Assembly: GCA_028290385.1 (NCBI GenBank)
Contig: JAQGJZ010000159.1
Span: forward strand, 1 to 20,666
Direction of reading: 5' to 3'
DNA length: 20,666 nucleotides
Source of the DNA: Enterovirga sp.
Lineage (GTDB): Bacteria; Pseudomonadota; Alphaproteobacteria; Rhizobiales; Beijerinckiaceae
The notes below the pieces were generated by a model. The model saw only the letters and a list, made by a program, of their open reading frames with translations. It made no database searches and was not told where the DNA came from. Below are positions 1 to 7,970 of the stretch, piece by piece (position 1 is the stretch's first letter; every line of letters begins with the position of its first letter). Both the position numbers and the translations under genes were made by a program.

Positions 1-218
1 CGTTCGGCTCCAAGGAGGATATGGCCTCCGAGGCCGGCACATTTGTGTCATGGCTGCGCAGCGCGCGCCCGGCCGAGCCCGGCCAGGAGGTCATGGTACC
101 GGGCGATCCGGAGCGTCGAACCCGGGCGGAGCGTCTGGCAAACGGGGTTCCTCTGCCACAGGGAACCTGGGACGCCATCGCGGCAACGGCGGCGCGCTTC
201 GGCCTCGCCGTGGCGTGA
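1..218 (+). CDS. Ldh-family (malate/L-lactate) dehydrogenase, C-terminal fragment
   Basis: This is the last 72 codons of a gene that enters from the left edge. The open frame runs from base 3 and stops with TGA at 216-218. The segment FVSWLRSARPAEPGQEVMVP followed by GDPERRTRAERLANGVPLP matches the C-terminal tail of the Ldh_2 family of NAD(P)-dependent 2-hydroxyacid dehydrogenases (malate, L-lactate, ureidoglycolate and sulfolactate dehydrogenases), where a GxPE-RxxxxRxxxGxPL signature precedes the last helix. An ATG at 21 is internal, because the family homology continues through it, and GGAGG at 15-19 is chance. The Rossmann-like core and catalytic histidine lie outside the window, so the substrate cannot be told. 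The family call is fairly sure. Confidence 0.78.
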   Translation, partial: FGSKEDMASEAGTFVSWLRSARPAEPGQEVMVPGDPERRTRAERLANGVPLPQGTWDAIAATAARFGLAVA

Positions 219-365
219 GCCGCGACCTGTCGCTGTCATCAAGCGTCAATCTTACCCTCTGCTTCGCCTTCAGGCGGATTGACTCCTCGCGGCGAGTCGC
301 CACATGACGTTGATGGCAGCGTCTGCGCTCACGCCTAACCAGTGCGGCTGCCTACTGAAATTGCC

Positions 366-382
366 AGAGGAGTTGCCCCATT
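366..382 (+). promoter_or_regulatory. Shine-Dalgarno site and ATT start of infC
   Basis: AGAGGAG at 366-372 lies 7 nt before an in-frame ATT (380-382). This is the strongest ribosome-binding site in the region and fits only the ATT start. By analogy with known infC genes, a rare AUU start lets IF-3 repress its own translation when abundant. The sequence shows the site; the regulation is inferred. Confidence 0.7.
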
Positions 383-922
383 CGCAGACCCATGAGAGCC
401 ATGCCGGTTCCGCAGAAGGAGGGACCGCGCGCCAATCGCGACATCCGCGGTGTGCGCGACGTGCAGTTGATCGACCAGGACGGACAGAACCGTGGGGTCG
501 TGCCCTTCTTCGATGCGCTGAAGATCGCCGAAGAGTCAGGTCTCGATCTCGTTGAGATCGCTCCCAACTCCGTGCCACCGGTTTGCAAGCTGCTCGACTA
601 CGGCCGCTTTCGCTTCCTCGAACAGAAGAAGCAAGCCGAGGCCCGCAAGCGCCAGAAGACCGTCGAGGTCAAGGAGATCAAGCTCCGTCCGGGCATCGAC
701 AAGCACGACTACGAAGTGAAGATGAAGGCCGTGCAGCGGTTCTTCGAAGAGGGCGACAAGGTAAAGGTCACCCTGCGCTTCCGTGGCCGTGAGATGGCGC
801 ACCAGGATCTCGGCCTGAAGCTCCTCGAGCGCGTCAAGGCGGAAACCGCTGAACTGGCGAAGGTCGAGAGCGAGCCGGCGCTCGAAGGTCGGCAGATGGT
901 CATGATCTTGGCTCCGCGCTGA
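380..922 (+). CDS. infC: translation initiation factor IF-3, probable ATT start
   Basis: IF-3 binds the 30S subunit, keeps it apart from 50S and proofreads start-codon and initiator-tRNA pairing. The product (180 aa from the ATT) is full length and has both halves: the N-domain with [18 protein letters not shown] and [20 protein letters not shown], a lysine-rich linker ([20 protein letters not shown]), and the C-domain with [20 protein letters not shown] and [16 protein letters not shown]. Start choice: ATT at 380 has AGAGGAG at 366-372 with a 7-nt spacer, whereas the ATGs at 392 and 401 lack a properly spaced site. An in-frame TGA at 356-358 closes the frame upstream. AUU starts are known for infC in other bacteria and underlie its autoregulation. 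The rpmI-rplT genes that often follow infC are absent here; a terminator follows directly. Confidence 0.96.
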   Translation: MRRPMRAMPVPQKEGPRANRDIRGVRDVQLIDQDGQNRGVVPFFDALKIAEESGLDLVEIAPNSVPPVCKLLDYGRFRFLEQKKQAEARKRQKTVEVKEIKLRPGIDKHDYEVKMKAVQRFFEEGDKVKVTLRFRGREMAHQDLGLKLLERVKAETAELAKVESEPALEGRQMVMILAPR

Positions 923-931
923 GGAAATGGG

Positions 932-960
932 GGCCGGCCGCTTCGGTCGGTCTTGCTTTT
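932..960 (+). terminator. intrinsic terminator after infC
   Basis: Arms 932-940 and 944-952 pair over 9 bp (7 bp CCGGCCG/CGGTCGG core with one G-T, plus one G-T and one G-C pair outside) around a 3-nt CTT loop. A T-rich tail, CTTGCTTTTT, ends near 961. It lies 10 nt after the infC stop and should end the infC transcript. Confidence 0.72.
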
Positions 961-1062
961 TGCTCCCATGGTGAACAAGCCCGCGGGTGGCGGGCTGCGC
1001 GGCCGGTCAAGCGTCGCGCGGCCGGATGACTGCACCTCTCCCAGCCAAGCTGTCTCAAAGCA

Positions 1063-1081
1063 CCGCGTCGACTTGACGCGG
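1063..1081. repeat. 7-bp perfect inverted repeat (hairpin)
   Basis: CCGCGTC at 1063-1069 and GACGCGG at 1075-1081 flank a 5-nt loop. ATTTTGAAA follows on the plus strand, so it resembles a terminator with a poor T tract; it could equally be an intergenic repeat unit. Function is unknown. Confidence 0.45.
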
Positions 1082-1134
1082 ATTTTGAAACACGCGCGAA
1101 ACCTGCTTCCTGCGAAAGATTGTCTGCAAAGGAC

Positions 1135-1150
1135 GTGAAGCTTGCTTCAC
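1135..1150. promoter_or_regulatory. 16-bp dyad, candidate operator for the secretion operon
   Basis: GTGAAGC and GCTTCAC form perfect 7-bp arms around TT, 80 bp upstream of the exporter ATG. A second dyad, TCCTG-AG-CAGGA, follows at 1158-1169. The compact symmetry suits a dimeric regulator more than an RNA hairpin, since a 2-nt loop folds poorly. The binding protein is not identifiable. Confidence 0.4.
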
Positions 1151-1230
1151 TAGCCTGTCCTGAGCAGGATACGTCTTCGTCGTGCCACAAATCCGGTCAC
1201 TAAACGGGCGCGGGTTGCTGGGGGTTTGCA

Positions 1231-3000
1231 ATGGGGGGGCCGGCACGGGGCGCTGCGAGTGCGCTCACGCCAGCACTGCGCTTCGCCCGCGGCGCGTTCA
1301 TTGGCATTGGGTTGATCACCGCGACGATCAACATCCTCTACCTCACCGGCTCGTTCTACATGCTCGAGGTCTACGATCGGGTCATCCCGAGCCGTAGCGT
1401 GCCCACGCTGGTCGGGCTCTCGGTCCTCGCGCTTGCGATGTATGCCTTCCAGGGGGTGCTCGACGTCCTCCGTGGGCGCGTTCTGGTCCGGATCGGAGCG
1501 GGACTCGACAACTCGCTGAGCGGCCGCGTTCACGAGACATTGTCGCACCTGCCACTCCGTTCGCGTCAGACGGGTGATGGGCTGCAGCCCCTGCGCGATC
1601 TCGACGGCGTTCGGGGCTTCCTGTCCGGGACCGGCCCGTCCGCGTTTTTCGATCTTCCCTGGATCCCGCTCTATCTCGCGATCTGTTTTCTGTTCCATCC
1701 CTGGATCGGAACGGCGGCGCTCCTTGGGGCGCTTGTTCTGATCGGCCTCACGTTGCTGACAGAGTTCAAGACGCGAGGCCCGGCGAAGGAAACCGTCAGC
1801 CTGGGCCAGAAGCGCACGGCGCTGGCAGAGGCGAACCGCCGCAACGCCGAGGTCCTCCAGGCGATGGGGATGCGCAGCCGCATGGGTGCGCTCTGGGGCG
1901 AGGCCAACGACCGCTACATGACGAGCCAGCAGCGCACCTCCGACGTCGCCGGAGGGCTCGGGGCCGCGTCGAAGGTGATCCGCATGGCGCTGCAATCCGC
2001 GGTGCTGGGCCTGGGCGCCTACCTGGTGATCCGCCAGGAGGTCACCGGCGGCGCGATCATCGCCAGTTCGATCCTGACCGCTCGGGCCCTGGCTCCCGTC
2101 GAACTCGCGATCGCGAACTGGAAGGGCTTCGTCACCGCGCGCCAGAGCTGGCGGCGGTTGCGGGACCTGTTCGCGGCATTCCCGGCCGAGGACAACCGCA
2201 TGGCGCTTCCGGCGCCGGTGCGCTCCATTTCCGTCGAAGCGCTCTCCGCGGCGCCTCCCGGGGCACAGCGGCTGGTCGTCGCGGATGCCAGCTTCACGCT
2301 CGCGGCCGGGCAGGGGCTCGGCATCATTGGGCCGAGCGCTTCGGGCAAATCCTCATTGGCGCGGGCGATCGTCGGCGTCTGGGCGCCCGTGCGCGGCAAG
2401 GTCCGGCTCGACGGCGCCGCGCTCGACCAGTGGTCCTCGGACGAGTTGGGGCGGCATGTCGGCTATCTGCCGCAGGACGTCGAGCTGTTTGCCGGAACGG
2501 TGGCTGAAAACATCTCCCGCTTCCAGGCGGATGCCGACTCGGCGGCGATCATCCAGGCCGCGAAGTCGGCGGGCGTCCACGATCTCATTCTTCGCCTGCC
2601 CGCGGGCTACGAGACCCAGATCGGCGAGGGCGGAGCCATGCTGTCCGCCGGTCAGCGCCAGCGCATCGCGCTCGCCCGGGCGCTTTATGGCGAACCGTTC
2701 CTGGTGGTCCTGGACGAGCCGAACTCGAACCTCGACGCCGAGGGGGAGCAGGCCTTGACGGAGGCCATCGTCGGCGTCCGCAGGCGCGGCGGCATCCCGA
2801 TCGTGGTTGCGCACCGGCCGAGCGCGCTGGCGGGCGTCGACAAGATGCTGGTCCTGGCCGACGGCCGGGTCCAGGGCTTCGGCCCGAAGGAGGAGATTCT
2901 CGCCAAGCTCATGCGTGGGCCGCAGCGCCCGGCAGCGGCCGGCGACGGAGGTGCCCCGGGGGCGCTTCGCGTCGTGGGTGAAGGGCAGGTGCGGGGATGA
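1231..3000 (+). CDS. type I secretion system permease/ATPase (PrtD-like)
   Basis: This is the inner-membrane ABC exporter of a type I secretion machine, which uses ATP to push an unfolded protein, usually with a C-terminal secretion signal, through an adaptor and a TolC-type channel. The 589-aa product has a membrane half (residues about 20-300) and a nucleotide-binding half. Visible motifs are Walker A GPSASGKSS (K373), Q-loop LPQDVELF, signature LSAGQRQR (from 471), Walker B LVVLDE (E496) and the switch H528. No C39 peptidase domain precedes the membrane part, as in PrtD/AprD exporters. ATG 1231 follows GGGGG at 1220-1224. The stop overlaps the adaptor start by ATGA, so the two are co-translated. 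Neither an outer-membrane channel nor a secreted substrate gene is in the window. Confidence 0.93.
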   Translation: MGGPARGAASALTPALRFARGAFIGIGLITATINILYLTGSFYMLEVYDRVIPSRSVPTLVGLSVLALAMYAFQGVLDVLRGRVLVRIGAGLDNSLSGRVHETLSHLPLRSRQTGDGLQPLRDLDGVRGFLSGTGPSAFFDLPWIPLYLAICFLFHPWIGTAALLGALVLIGLTLLTEFKTRGPAKETVSLGQKRTALAEANRRNAEVLQAMGMRSRMGALWGEANDRYMTSQQRTSDVAGGLGAASKVIRMALQSAVLGLGAYLVIRQEVTGGAIIASSILTARALAPVELAIANWKGFVTARQSWRRLRDLFAAFPAEDNRMALPAPVRSISVEALSAAPPGAQRLVVADASFTLAAGQGLGIIGPSASGKSSLARAIVGVWAPVRGKVRLDGAALDQWSSDELGRHVGYLPQDVELFAGTVAENISRFQADADSAAIIQAAKSAGVHDLILRLPAGYETQIGEGGAMLSAGQRQRIALARALYGEPFLVVLDEPNSNLDAEGEQALTEAIVGVRRRGGIPIVVAHRPSALAGVDKMLVLADGRVQGFGPKEEILAKLMRGPQRPAAAGDGGAPGALRVVGEGQVRG

Positions 3001-4307
3001 CATCGTTCGATAGCACCCGCCGCTCCATCCGGCGTCACCTTGCCGCCGGCATCGCTGTTGCGGCCTTCCTTGTCGCCGGGGTCGGCGGCTGGGCGGCGAC
3101 GACGGAGCTCTCCGGGGCGGTGATCGCGCAGGGCATGCTCGTGGTGGACACGAGCGTGAAGAAGGTCCAGCACCCGACCGGAGGCGTCGTCGGCGAGCTC
3201 CGGGTGCGCGACGGTGACCGCGTCAAGGCGGGCGACATCCTGCTGCGCCTCGACGAAACGGTGACGCGCGCCAACCTCGCCATCGTTACCAAGAACCTGG
3301 ACGAACTCGCAGCCCGCCAGGCTCGGGACGAGGCCGAGCGGGATGGCGCGAGCTCCATCACCTTTCCCCCCGATCTGCTCGAACGCGCCAAGACCTCACC
3401 CGAGGTCGAACGCCTGATCGCGGGTGAAGCCAAGCTCTTCGAGATCCGCCGCAACTCGCGCGAGGGGCAGCGCGCCCAGCTGCGCGAGCGGACCGCGCAG
3501 CTTCAGCAGCAGATCGACGGGCTGGTTCAGCAGACCCGCGCGAAGCAGACCGAGATCGACCTGATCCAGCCCGAACTCGAGGGCGTGCGCGACCTCTGGA
3601 AAAAGGGGCTCGTGCAGATCAACCGGGTCACAAGCCTGCAACGCGACGCGGCGCGCCTCGAGGGCGAGCGCGGCCAGCTCGTGGCCGCGACCGCGGAGGC
3701 CAAGGGCAAGATCGTCGAGACCGAGCTGCAAATCCTGCAGATCGATCAGGAGATGCGCTCCGAGGTCGGGAAGGAGCTGGCCGAGATCCGCGGCCGCGTA
3801 TCCGAATTCGTGGAACGCAAGGTGGCGGCCGAGGACCAGCTGAAGCGGGTGGACATCCGGGCGCCGCAGGACGGCTTGGTCCACCAGATGAGCGTTCACA
3901 CGGTCGGCGGGGTGATCACGGCGCAGGGCGAGCCGATCATGCTCATCGTGCCCGAGGCCGACGTTCTCCGTGTCGAGGCGAAGGTCGAGCCGCAGCAGAT
4001 CGACCAACTGCATGTCGGGCAGCGCGCGGTTCTGCGGTTCTCGGCCTTCAACCAGCGCACGACCCCGGAGCTGAACGGGGAGCTGAGCCACGTTTCGGCC
4101 GACGTAAGCCAGGACCAAAAGACCGCCGTCAGCTTCTATACGATCCACGTCAAGATCCCGCCCGAGGAGATGAAGCGCCTCGGAGGGCTGCGGCTGGTGC
4201 CGGGCATGCCGGTGGAGACCTTCGTGCAGACGAGCCCTCGCACCGTGATGTCCTACCTCGTGCGCCCGCTGCACGATCAGCTGATGCGCGCCTTCCGGGA
4301 GAAGTAG
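2997..4307 (+). CDS. HlyD-family type I secretion adaptor (PrtE-like)
   Basis: This periplasmic adaptor links the ABC exporter to an outer-membrane channel. The 436-aa product has a short cytoplasmic N-terminus, one membrane anchor (about residues 14-34), a first half-barrel or lipoyl-like segment (QHPTGGVVGELRVRDGDRVK), a long Gln/Glu/Arg-rich coiled coil (about 95-280), then the returning half-motif (IRAPQDGLVHQMSVHTVGGV) and a beta-barrel domain. Length and layout are normal for PrtE/HlyD adaptors. It starts inside the exporter stop (ATGA), with AGG at 2987-2989 as the likely ribosome-binding site. The 3' end lies only 8 bp from the convergent NIPSNAP gene, leaving no room for a dedicated terminator hairpin. 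Confidence 0.93.
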   Translation: MTSFDSTRRSIRRHLAAGIAVAAFLVAGVGGWAATTELSGAVIAQGMLVVDTSVKKVQHPTGGVVGELRVRDGDRVKAGDILLRLDETVTRANLAIVTKNLDELAARQARDEAERDGASSITFPPDLLERAKTSPEVERLIAGEAKLFEIRRNSREGQRAQLRERTAQLQQQIDGLVQQTRAKQTEIDLIQPELEGVRDLWKKGLVQINRVTSLQRDAARLEGERGQLVAATAEAKGKIVETELQILQIDQEMRSEVGKELAEIRGRVSEFVERKVAAEDQLKRVDIRAPQDGLVHQMSVHTVGGVITAQGEPIMLIVPEADVLRVEAKVEPQQIDQLHVGQRAVLRFSAFNQRTTPELNGELSHVSADVSQDQKTAVSFYTIHVKIPPEEMKRLGGLRLVPGMPVETFVQTSPRTVMSYLVRPLHDQLMRAFREK

Positions 4308-4315
4308 GAGCCGCC

Positions 4316-4642
4316 TTACTTCACCGACGAGAACGAGGTCGGCTGGAGGAAGCTGTTCGTGATGTTGGCCACGATGGCGCCCTCCCGCTCGCTTTCGGCC
4401 CGGGCCGCGATCCATTCGGGATCGCTCTGGAAGGCGTTCCACTTTTGCTCGCGCTCGGCCAAGGATTCCCACGCGAGAAGGTAGGTGAGGTCTTGGTTCG
4501 ACTCCCCGACGAGGGTTGTCCAGAACCCGGCCTGGCGGATGCCATACTTGTCCCACTTGCCCAGCGTGACCGTTTCGAAGCGCTTGAGCAGCGCCGGCAG
4601 CCGCCCGGGAAGGCAGCGGTAGACCCGCATCTCGTAGATCAT
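4316..4642 (-). CDS. NIPSNAP-family protein
   Basis: The 108-aa product begins MIYEMRVYRCLPGRLPALLK and contains LVGESNQDLTYLLAWESLAE and WNAFQSDPEW, the pattern of a single NIPSNAP domain, a ferredoxin-like alpha/beta barrel fold of the dimeric alpha-beta barrel group. Bacterial members are small cytoplasmic proteins of unknown biochemical role, often next to catabolic or redox genes. GAGGAAAC lies just upstream of the ATG on the minus strand and fixes the start. It is a single gene, tail to tail with the HlyD adaptor and divergent from the dCTP deaminase gene. Nothing in the sequence shows a substrate. Confidence 0.82.
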   Translation of the reverse strand: MIYEMRVYRCLPGRLPALLKRFETVTLGKWDKYGIRQAGFWTTLVGESNQDLTYLLAWESLAEREQKWNAFQSDPEWIAARAESEREGAIVANITNSFLQPTSFSSVK

Positions 4643-4767
4643 CGTTTCCTCGCCCCCCGCCGTGTGTCTGCGGGTGCGGTTGGTTAGGTCGGATGGGGGT
4701 ACGAATCCAGCCCGTGTTGCAGGCTGCGTGCTGGAGAAAAACTCTGGCGTCCATTAGCGTCGCGCCG

Positions 4768-5928
4768 ATGAACGACATCGCTCAAGTGCCCGGCCCGGCA
4801 CCGGCCGCCGCGGTTTGCGCGCGCGACGGTTTGCTGCCCCGTCAGCGTATCCGTGAGCTGGTCCGCCGCGGCCACGTCCAAGGCGCGGATCCGCTCGATG
4901 AGGGGCAGTTCCAGCCCGCGAGCCTCGATCTTCGGCTCGGTGCCCACGCCTATCGCGTCCGCGCGAGCTTCCTGCCAGGGGCCCGGAGCAGCGTCGACGA
5001 CAAGCTGAAGGTCCTGCAATGGGAGCGGATCGACCTCAGCCAGGGCGCCATCTTCGAGCGCGGCTGCGTTTACGTGGTCGAGCTGGCCGAACGGCTCGAC
5101 CTGCCCTCGACCATCTCGGCCGCCGCGAACCCGAAGAGTTCGACGGGGCGGCTCGACGTCTTCACCCGCCTGATCACGGACCGGAGCGAAGTGTTCGACG
5201 CGGTGGAGCCCGGCTATTGCGGCCCGCTCTACGCCGAGGTCTCGCCGCGCAGCTTCAGCATCAAGGTCCGCAAGGGAACGCGCCTCAACCAGATCCGCTT
5301 CCGCCAGCACCTGCTCGGCGAGACTGGTCGCGACGGCCCGCTATCCGACCAGATGCTGCGGGATGTGCATGCCCGCTCGCCGCTCGTCGACGCGGACGAG
5401 CTCGCGGTCCGGAACGGGCTCGTGCTCCGCATCGAACTCGGGGGGCTTGGGCCGGATAACCTCGTCGGCTATCGCGCCCAGCGGCACACTGACGTGATCG
5501 ATGTCGAGCGGATCGCAGCGTACCGGGCGGACGATTATTGGGAGCCGATCGCCTCCCGGCCGGACGGCCGCCTGATCCTCGATCCGAACGAGTTCTACAT
5601 CCTGGTCTCGAAGGAGCGCTTGCATATCCCGCCGCACCTCGCGGCCGAGATGGTGCCGATCGATCCCGCGATGGGTGAGTTCCGGGTCCACTACGCCGGG
5701 TTCTTCGACCCGGGCTTCGGCTACAGCCCCGGCGGGCACCCGGGAAGCCGCGCCGTGATGGAGGTCCGCAGCCACGAAGTCCCCTTCGCGCTCGAGGACG
5801 GCCAGATGGTGTGCCGCCTGGCCTATGAGGGCATGGCCGAGGAGCCGGACGTCCTCTACGGCGCGATCGGGACCTCCAACTATCAGGGCCAGGCTCTCAG
5901 GCTGTCGAAACAGTTCATCCAGGGTTAG
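4768..5928 (+). CDS. dcd: 2'-deoxycytidine 5'-triphosphate deaminase, two-domain form
   Basis: Deaminates dCTP to dUTP, feeding dTMP synthesis in the cytoplasm. From ATG 4768 the protein is 386 aa, about twice the E. coli Dcd, because two dUTPase-fold domains are joined in tandem, a form known from alphaproteobacteria. Domain 1 holds the conserved QPASLDLRLG, the nucleotide-binding KSSTGRLD (residues 123-130) and the probable general-base glutamate E157 in GPLYAEV. Domain 2 (from about 250) has ILDPNEFYILVSKER, YAGFFDPGFGY and LSKQF and lacks an obvious second active site. The frame opens at 4693, but family similarity begins only after 4768. No clear Shine-Dalgarno precedes 4768; GGAG at 4733-4736 would suit an unusual CTG at 4744 better, so the start is uncertain. 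Confidence 0.88.
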   Translation: MNDIAQVPGPAPAAAVCARDGLLPRQRIRELVRRGHVQGADPLDEGQFQPASLDLRLGAHAYRVRASFLPGARSSVDDKLKVLQWERIDLSQGAIFERGCVYVVELAERLDLPSTISAAANPKSSTGRLDVFTRLITDRSEVFDAVEPGYCGPLYAEVSPRSFSIKVRKGTRLNQIRFRQHLLGETGRDGPLSDQMLRDVHARSPLVDADELAVRNGLVLRIELGGLGPDNLVGYRAQRHTDVIDVERIAAYRADDYWEPIASRPDGRLILDPNEFYILVSKERLHIPPHLAAEMVPIDPAMGEFRVHYAGFFDPGFGYSPGGHPGSRAVMEVRSHEVPFALEDGQMVCRLAYEGMAEEPDVLYGAIGTSNYQGQALRLSKQFIQG

Positions 5929-6044
5929 GCCCGCTTACGAGATTGTTGCCGCCCGGCTGATCGATTGCAAAACCCTGTCCGGGTTCAGACGTTAGGACCC
6001 GGCGACGGTGGAGGGTCCCCCGTTCACGCGGAGGCGTTCGGCAG

Positions 6045-7919
6045 GTGGTGACCACGCAAGACCGGACGAGCCCGCCCGTCGAAGAGATTCCCGACCCGTC
6101 GCCGGTGCTCATCGCGCGAGCCTTTCGGCGCGTTGCCAGCGGGTTCTGGAGGGGGCGGGACAGCGGGCGCGCGTGGCTTTTCACCGCGACCGTGTTCGCG
6201 CTGGTTCTGGCCAATGTCGGCATCGCGCTGCTGATTAACCGCTGGAACAAGTTCTTCTTCGACGCCCTCGAGCAGAAGGACGTGGCCTCCGTCACGCTCG
6301 GCGTCGGCATCGTGCTCGGCCTCGCCCTGGCGGCGGCGGCGGTCGCGGTGGGGCAGGTGCATGCGCGAATGCGCCTCCAGCTCGGCTGGCGAGGCTGGCT
6401 GACTCAGAGGCTCATCGACCGCTGGCTGTCTGAGCGGCGCTTCTACCAGCTCACCATCGTGGGCGGGGAAGGGCGGCATCCGGAGTTCCGGATCGCCGAT
6501 GACGTCCGGCTCGCGGTTGAGCCGCTTGTCGATTTCGCGATCGGGCTTGCAAACGCCGTGCTCGCGGCCGCGGCGTTCTTCGGCGTGCTTTGGGTTGTCG
6601 GGGGCGCGCTGCGGATCGGCCCCGTTTCGGTCCCGGGCTACATGGTCGTCGCGGCCGTCATCTATGCGGCGCTCACCTCGACGGCCATGATCCTGGTCGG
6701 CCGCCCGCTCATCCGCGGAGTGGAGCGCAAGAACGCGGCCGAAGCGCAGCTTCGCTACGAGCTGACCCGGGTGCGGGAATCGGCCGAGAACATCGCCCTG
6801 ATCGGAGGCGACGACGACGAGCGCGAGCGCCTGAAGGAGACCTTCGCTTCCCTCGCGCAGCGCTGGCTCAGGGTCATCGCCAAACAAGCGCACATGACCT
6901 GGATCTCGAATGCCCATTCGGTTCTGGCCCCGGTGGTCCCGCTGCTGCTCGGCGCGCCCAAATACCTCGCCGGCGAGCTCAGCCTGGGCGAACTCATGCA
7001 GATCGCGACCGCCTTCACGCAGGCTCAGATCGCCCTGAACTGGCTGATCGACAACGCGATCCGGCTGGCGGAAACCCTGGCCTCGGCCCAGCGCGTGGTT
7101 GAGCTGTCGCAGGCCATGGACGCGCTCGACGTCATGATCGGGCAGGGCGGGCCCGAGGAGACGATCGTGCTCGGCTACAGCCCGGACGATGCGATCCACA
7201 TCCAGGACCTGTCCATCAAGCAGCAGAACGGCGTGATGATGGTCGAGGGCGCCTCGACGGTCATCCAGAAGGGCGAAAAGGTGCTGGTGAAGGGCGATTC
7301 CGGCACCGGCAAATCGACCCTCATTCGCGCCATGGCGGGCCTTTGGCCCTGGGGATCCGGCACGATCCTGCGGCCGCGCCGGGCGACCGTCACCTTCATG
7401 CCGCAGCGCCCCTATCTGCCCCTCGGCACCCTGCGGCATGCGCTGCTCTATCCGTATCCGGACGAGGGCCGGCTCCCCAACGAGAGGCTCCAGGACGCCC
7501 TTGCCCGATGCGGCCTGTCGCACATGACCGAGAGGCTGGATGCCGAGGAGAACTGGGACGGCATCCTGTCGGGCGGAGAAAAGCAGCGGCTCGCTTTCGC
7601 GCGGCTGCTGGTTCACCCGCCGGACATCGTCATCATGGACGAGGCGACCTCCGCACTCGACGAGGTGAGCCAGGCCCGGATGATGGAGTTCTTCTCCAGC
7701 GAACTCGCGGCCGTGACGCTGGTCAGCGTCGGCCACCGGCCGGGGCTGGAGCATTACCACGAGCGGGAGATCCATCTCGTGCGGGAGGACGGTGAGGAAG
7801 GCGTGCATGCCCGGGACCGCCGCTATCCGCTGATCCGGCAGATCTGGAGCCGCTTCCGGCGCTCGGCGGCAAATGGATCCGACCCGGCCGACGCGTCAGG
7901 CGGGCACGGAGCGCGTTAA
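6045..7919 (+). CDS. ABC transporter, fused permease/ATPase, SbmA/BacA-YddA type
   Basis: A 624-aa half-transporter of the ABC_membrane_2 type, the group of YddA, vitamin B12 and peptide carriers related to SbmA/BacA. It works as a homodimer in the inner membrane. The membrane half (about 1-330) opens with the family hallmark LLINRWNKFFFDALEQKD. The ATPase half has Walker A GDSGTGKST (K423), MPQRPYLPLGTLR, signature LSGGEKQR (from 508), Walker B IVIMDE (E533) and switch H564. The start is GTG at 6045 with GGAGG at 6030-6034; a second GTG follows directly. Substrate cannot be read from sequence: antimicrobial peptides, cobalamin and very-long-chain lipid precursors are all known for relatives. 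An ampG-type gene follows after 51 bp, hinting at an envelope theme. Confidence 0.9.
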   Translation: MVTTQDRTSPPVEEIPDPSPVLIARAFRRVASGFWRGRDSGRAWLFTATVFALVLANVGIALLINRWNKFFFDALEQKDVASVTLGVGIVLGLALAAAAVAVGQVHARMRLQLGWRGWLTQRLIDRWLSERRFYQLTIVGGEGRHPEFRIADDVRLAVEPLVDFAIGLANAVLAAAAFFGVLWVVGGALRIGPVSVPGYMVVAAVIYAALTSTAMILVGRPLIRGVERKNAAEAQLRYELTRVRESAENIALIGGDDDERERLKETFASLAQRWLRVIAKQAHMTWISNAHSVLAPVVPLLLGAPKYLAGELSLGELMQIATAFTQAQIALNWLIDNAIRLAETLASAQRVVELSQAMDALDVMIGQGGPEETIVLGYSPDDAIHIQDLSIKQQNGVMMVEGASTVIQKGEKVLVKGDSGTGKSTLIRAMAGLWPWGSGTILRPRRATVTFMPQRPYLPLGTLRHALLYPYPDEGRLPNERLQDALARCGLSHMTERLDAEENWDGILSGGEKQRLAFARLLVHPPDIVIMDEATSALDEVSQARMMEFFSSELAAVTLVSVGHRPGLEHYHEREIHLVREDGEEGVHARDRRYPLIRQIWSRFRRSAANGSDPADASGGHGAR

Positions 7920-7936
7920 CGCTTCCTCAGCTATGA

Positions 7937-7959
7937 TCGGCCGGATTCCCTCCGGCCGA
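7937..7959 (+). promoter_or_regulatory. 9-bp hairpin covering the ampG ribosome-binding site
   Basis: TCGGCCGGA (7937-7945) and TCCGGCCGA (7951-7959) pair perfectly around TTCCC. The GAGG at 7958-7961, the likely Shine-Dalgarno site of the ATG at 7971, begins inside the 3' arm. Without a T run it is a poor terminator, so it may hinder translation of the downstream gene or mark an mRNA processing point. The role is inferred. Confidence 0.45.
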
Positions 7960-7970
7960 GGTCCGAGACA

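Larger units (their letters stand above)
923..1230. other. non-coding region between infC and the secretion operon, rich in inverted repeats
   Basis: This stretch of about 300 bp carries no convincing gene; a small open frame at 953-1138 has no ribosome-binding site and no family resemblance. Besides the infC terminator it holds several perfect dyads: AGCCCGC/GCGGGCT at 978-984 and 990-996, CCGCGTC/GACGCGG at 1063-1069 and 1075-1081, GTGAAGC/GCTTCAC at 1135-1150, and TCCTG/CAGGA at 1158-1169. The promoter of the secretion operon should lie here, but I see no good -35/-10 pair. Confidence 0.6.

Noticed and set aside
21..218. Complete 65-aa small gene
   Set aside because: The frame is open to the window edge and the sequence is the C-terminal tail of an Ldh-family enzyme.
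279..307. TTGACT as a -35 box for infC
   Set aside because: No acceptable -10 hexamer lies 16-18 bp downstream, so a promoter cannot be supported from sequence alone.
953..1138. 61-aa open frame after infC
   Set aside because: It begins inside the terminator region, has no ribosome-binding site and resembles no family.
6024..7808. 594-aa open frame on the minus strand across the BacA-like transporter gene
   Set aside because: The plus-strand frame has all ABC motifs; the antisense frame has low-complexity composition and no start signal.
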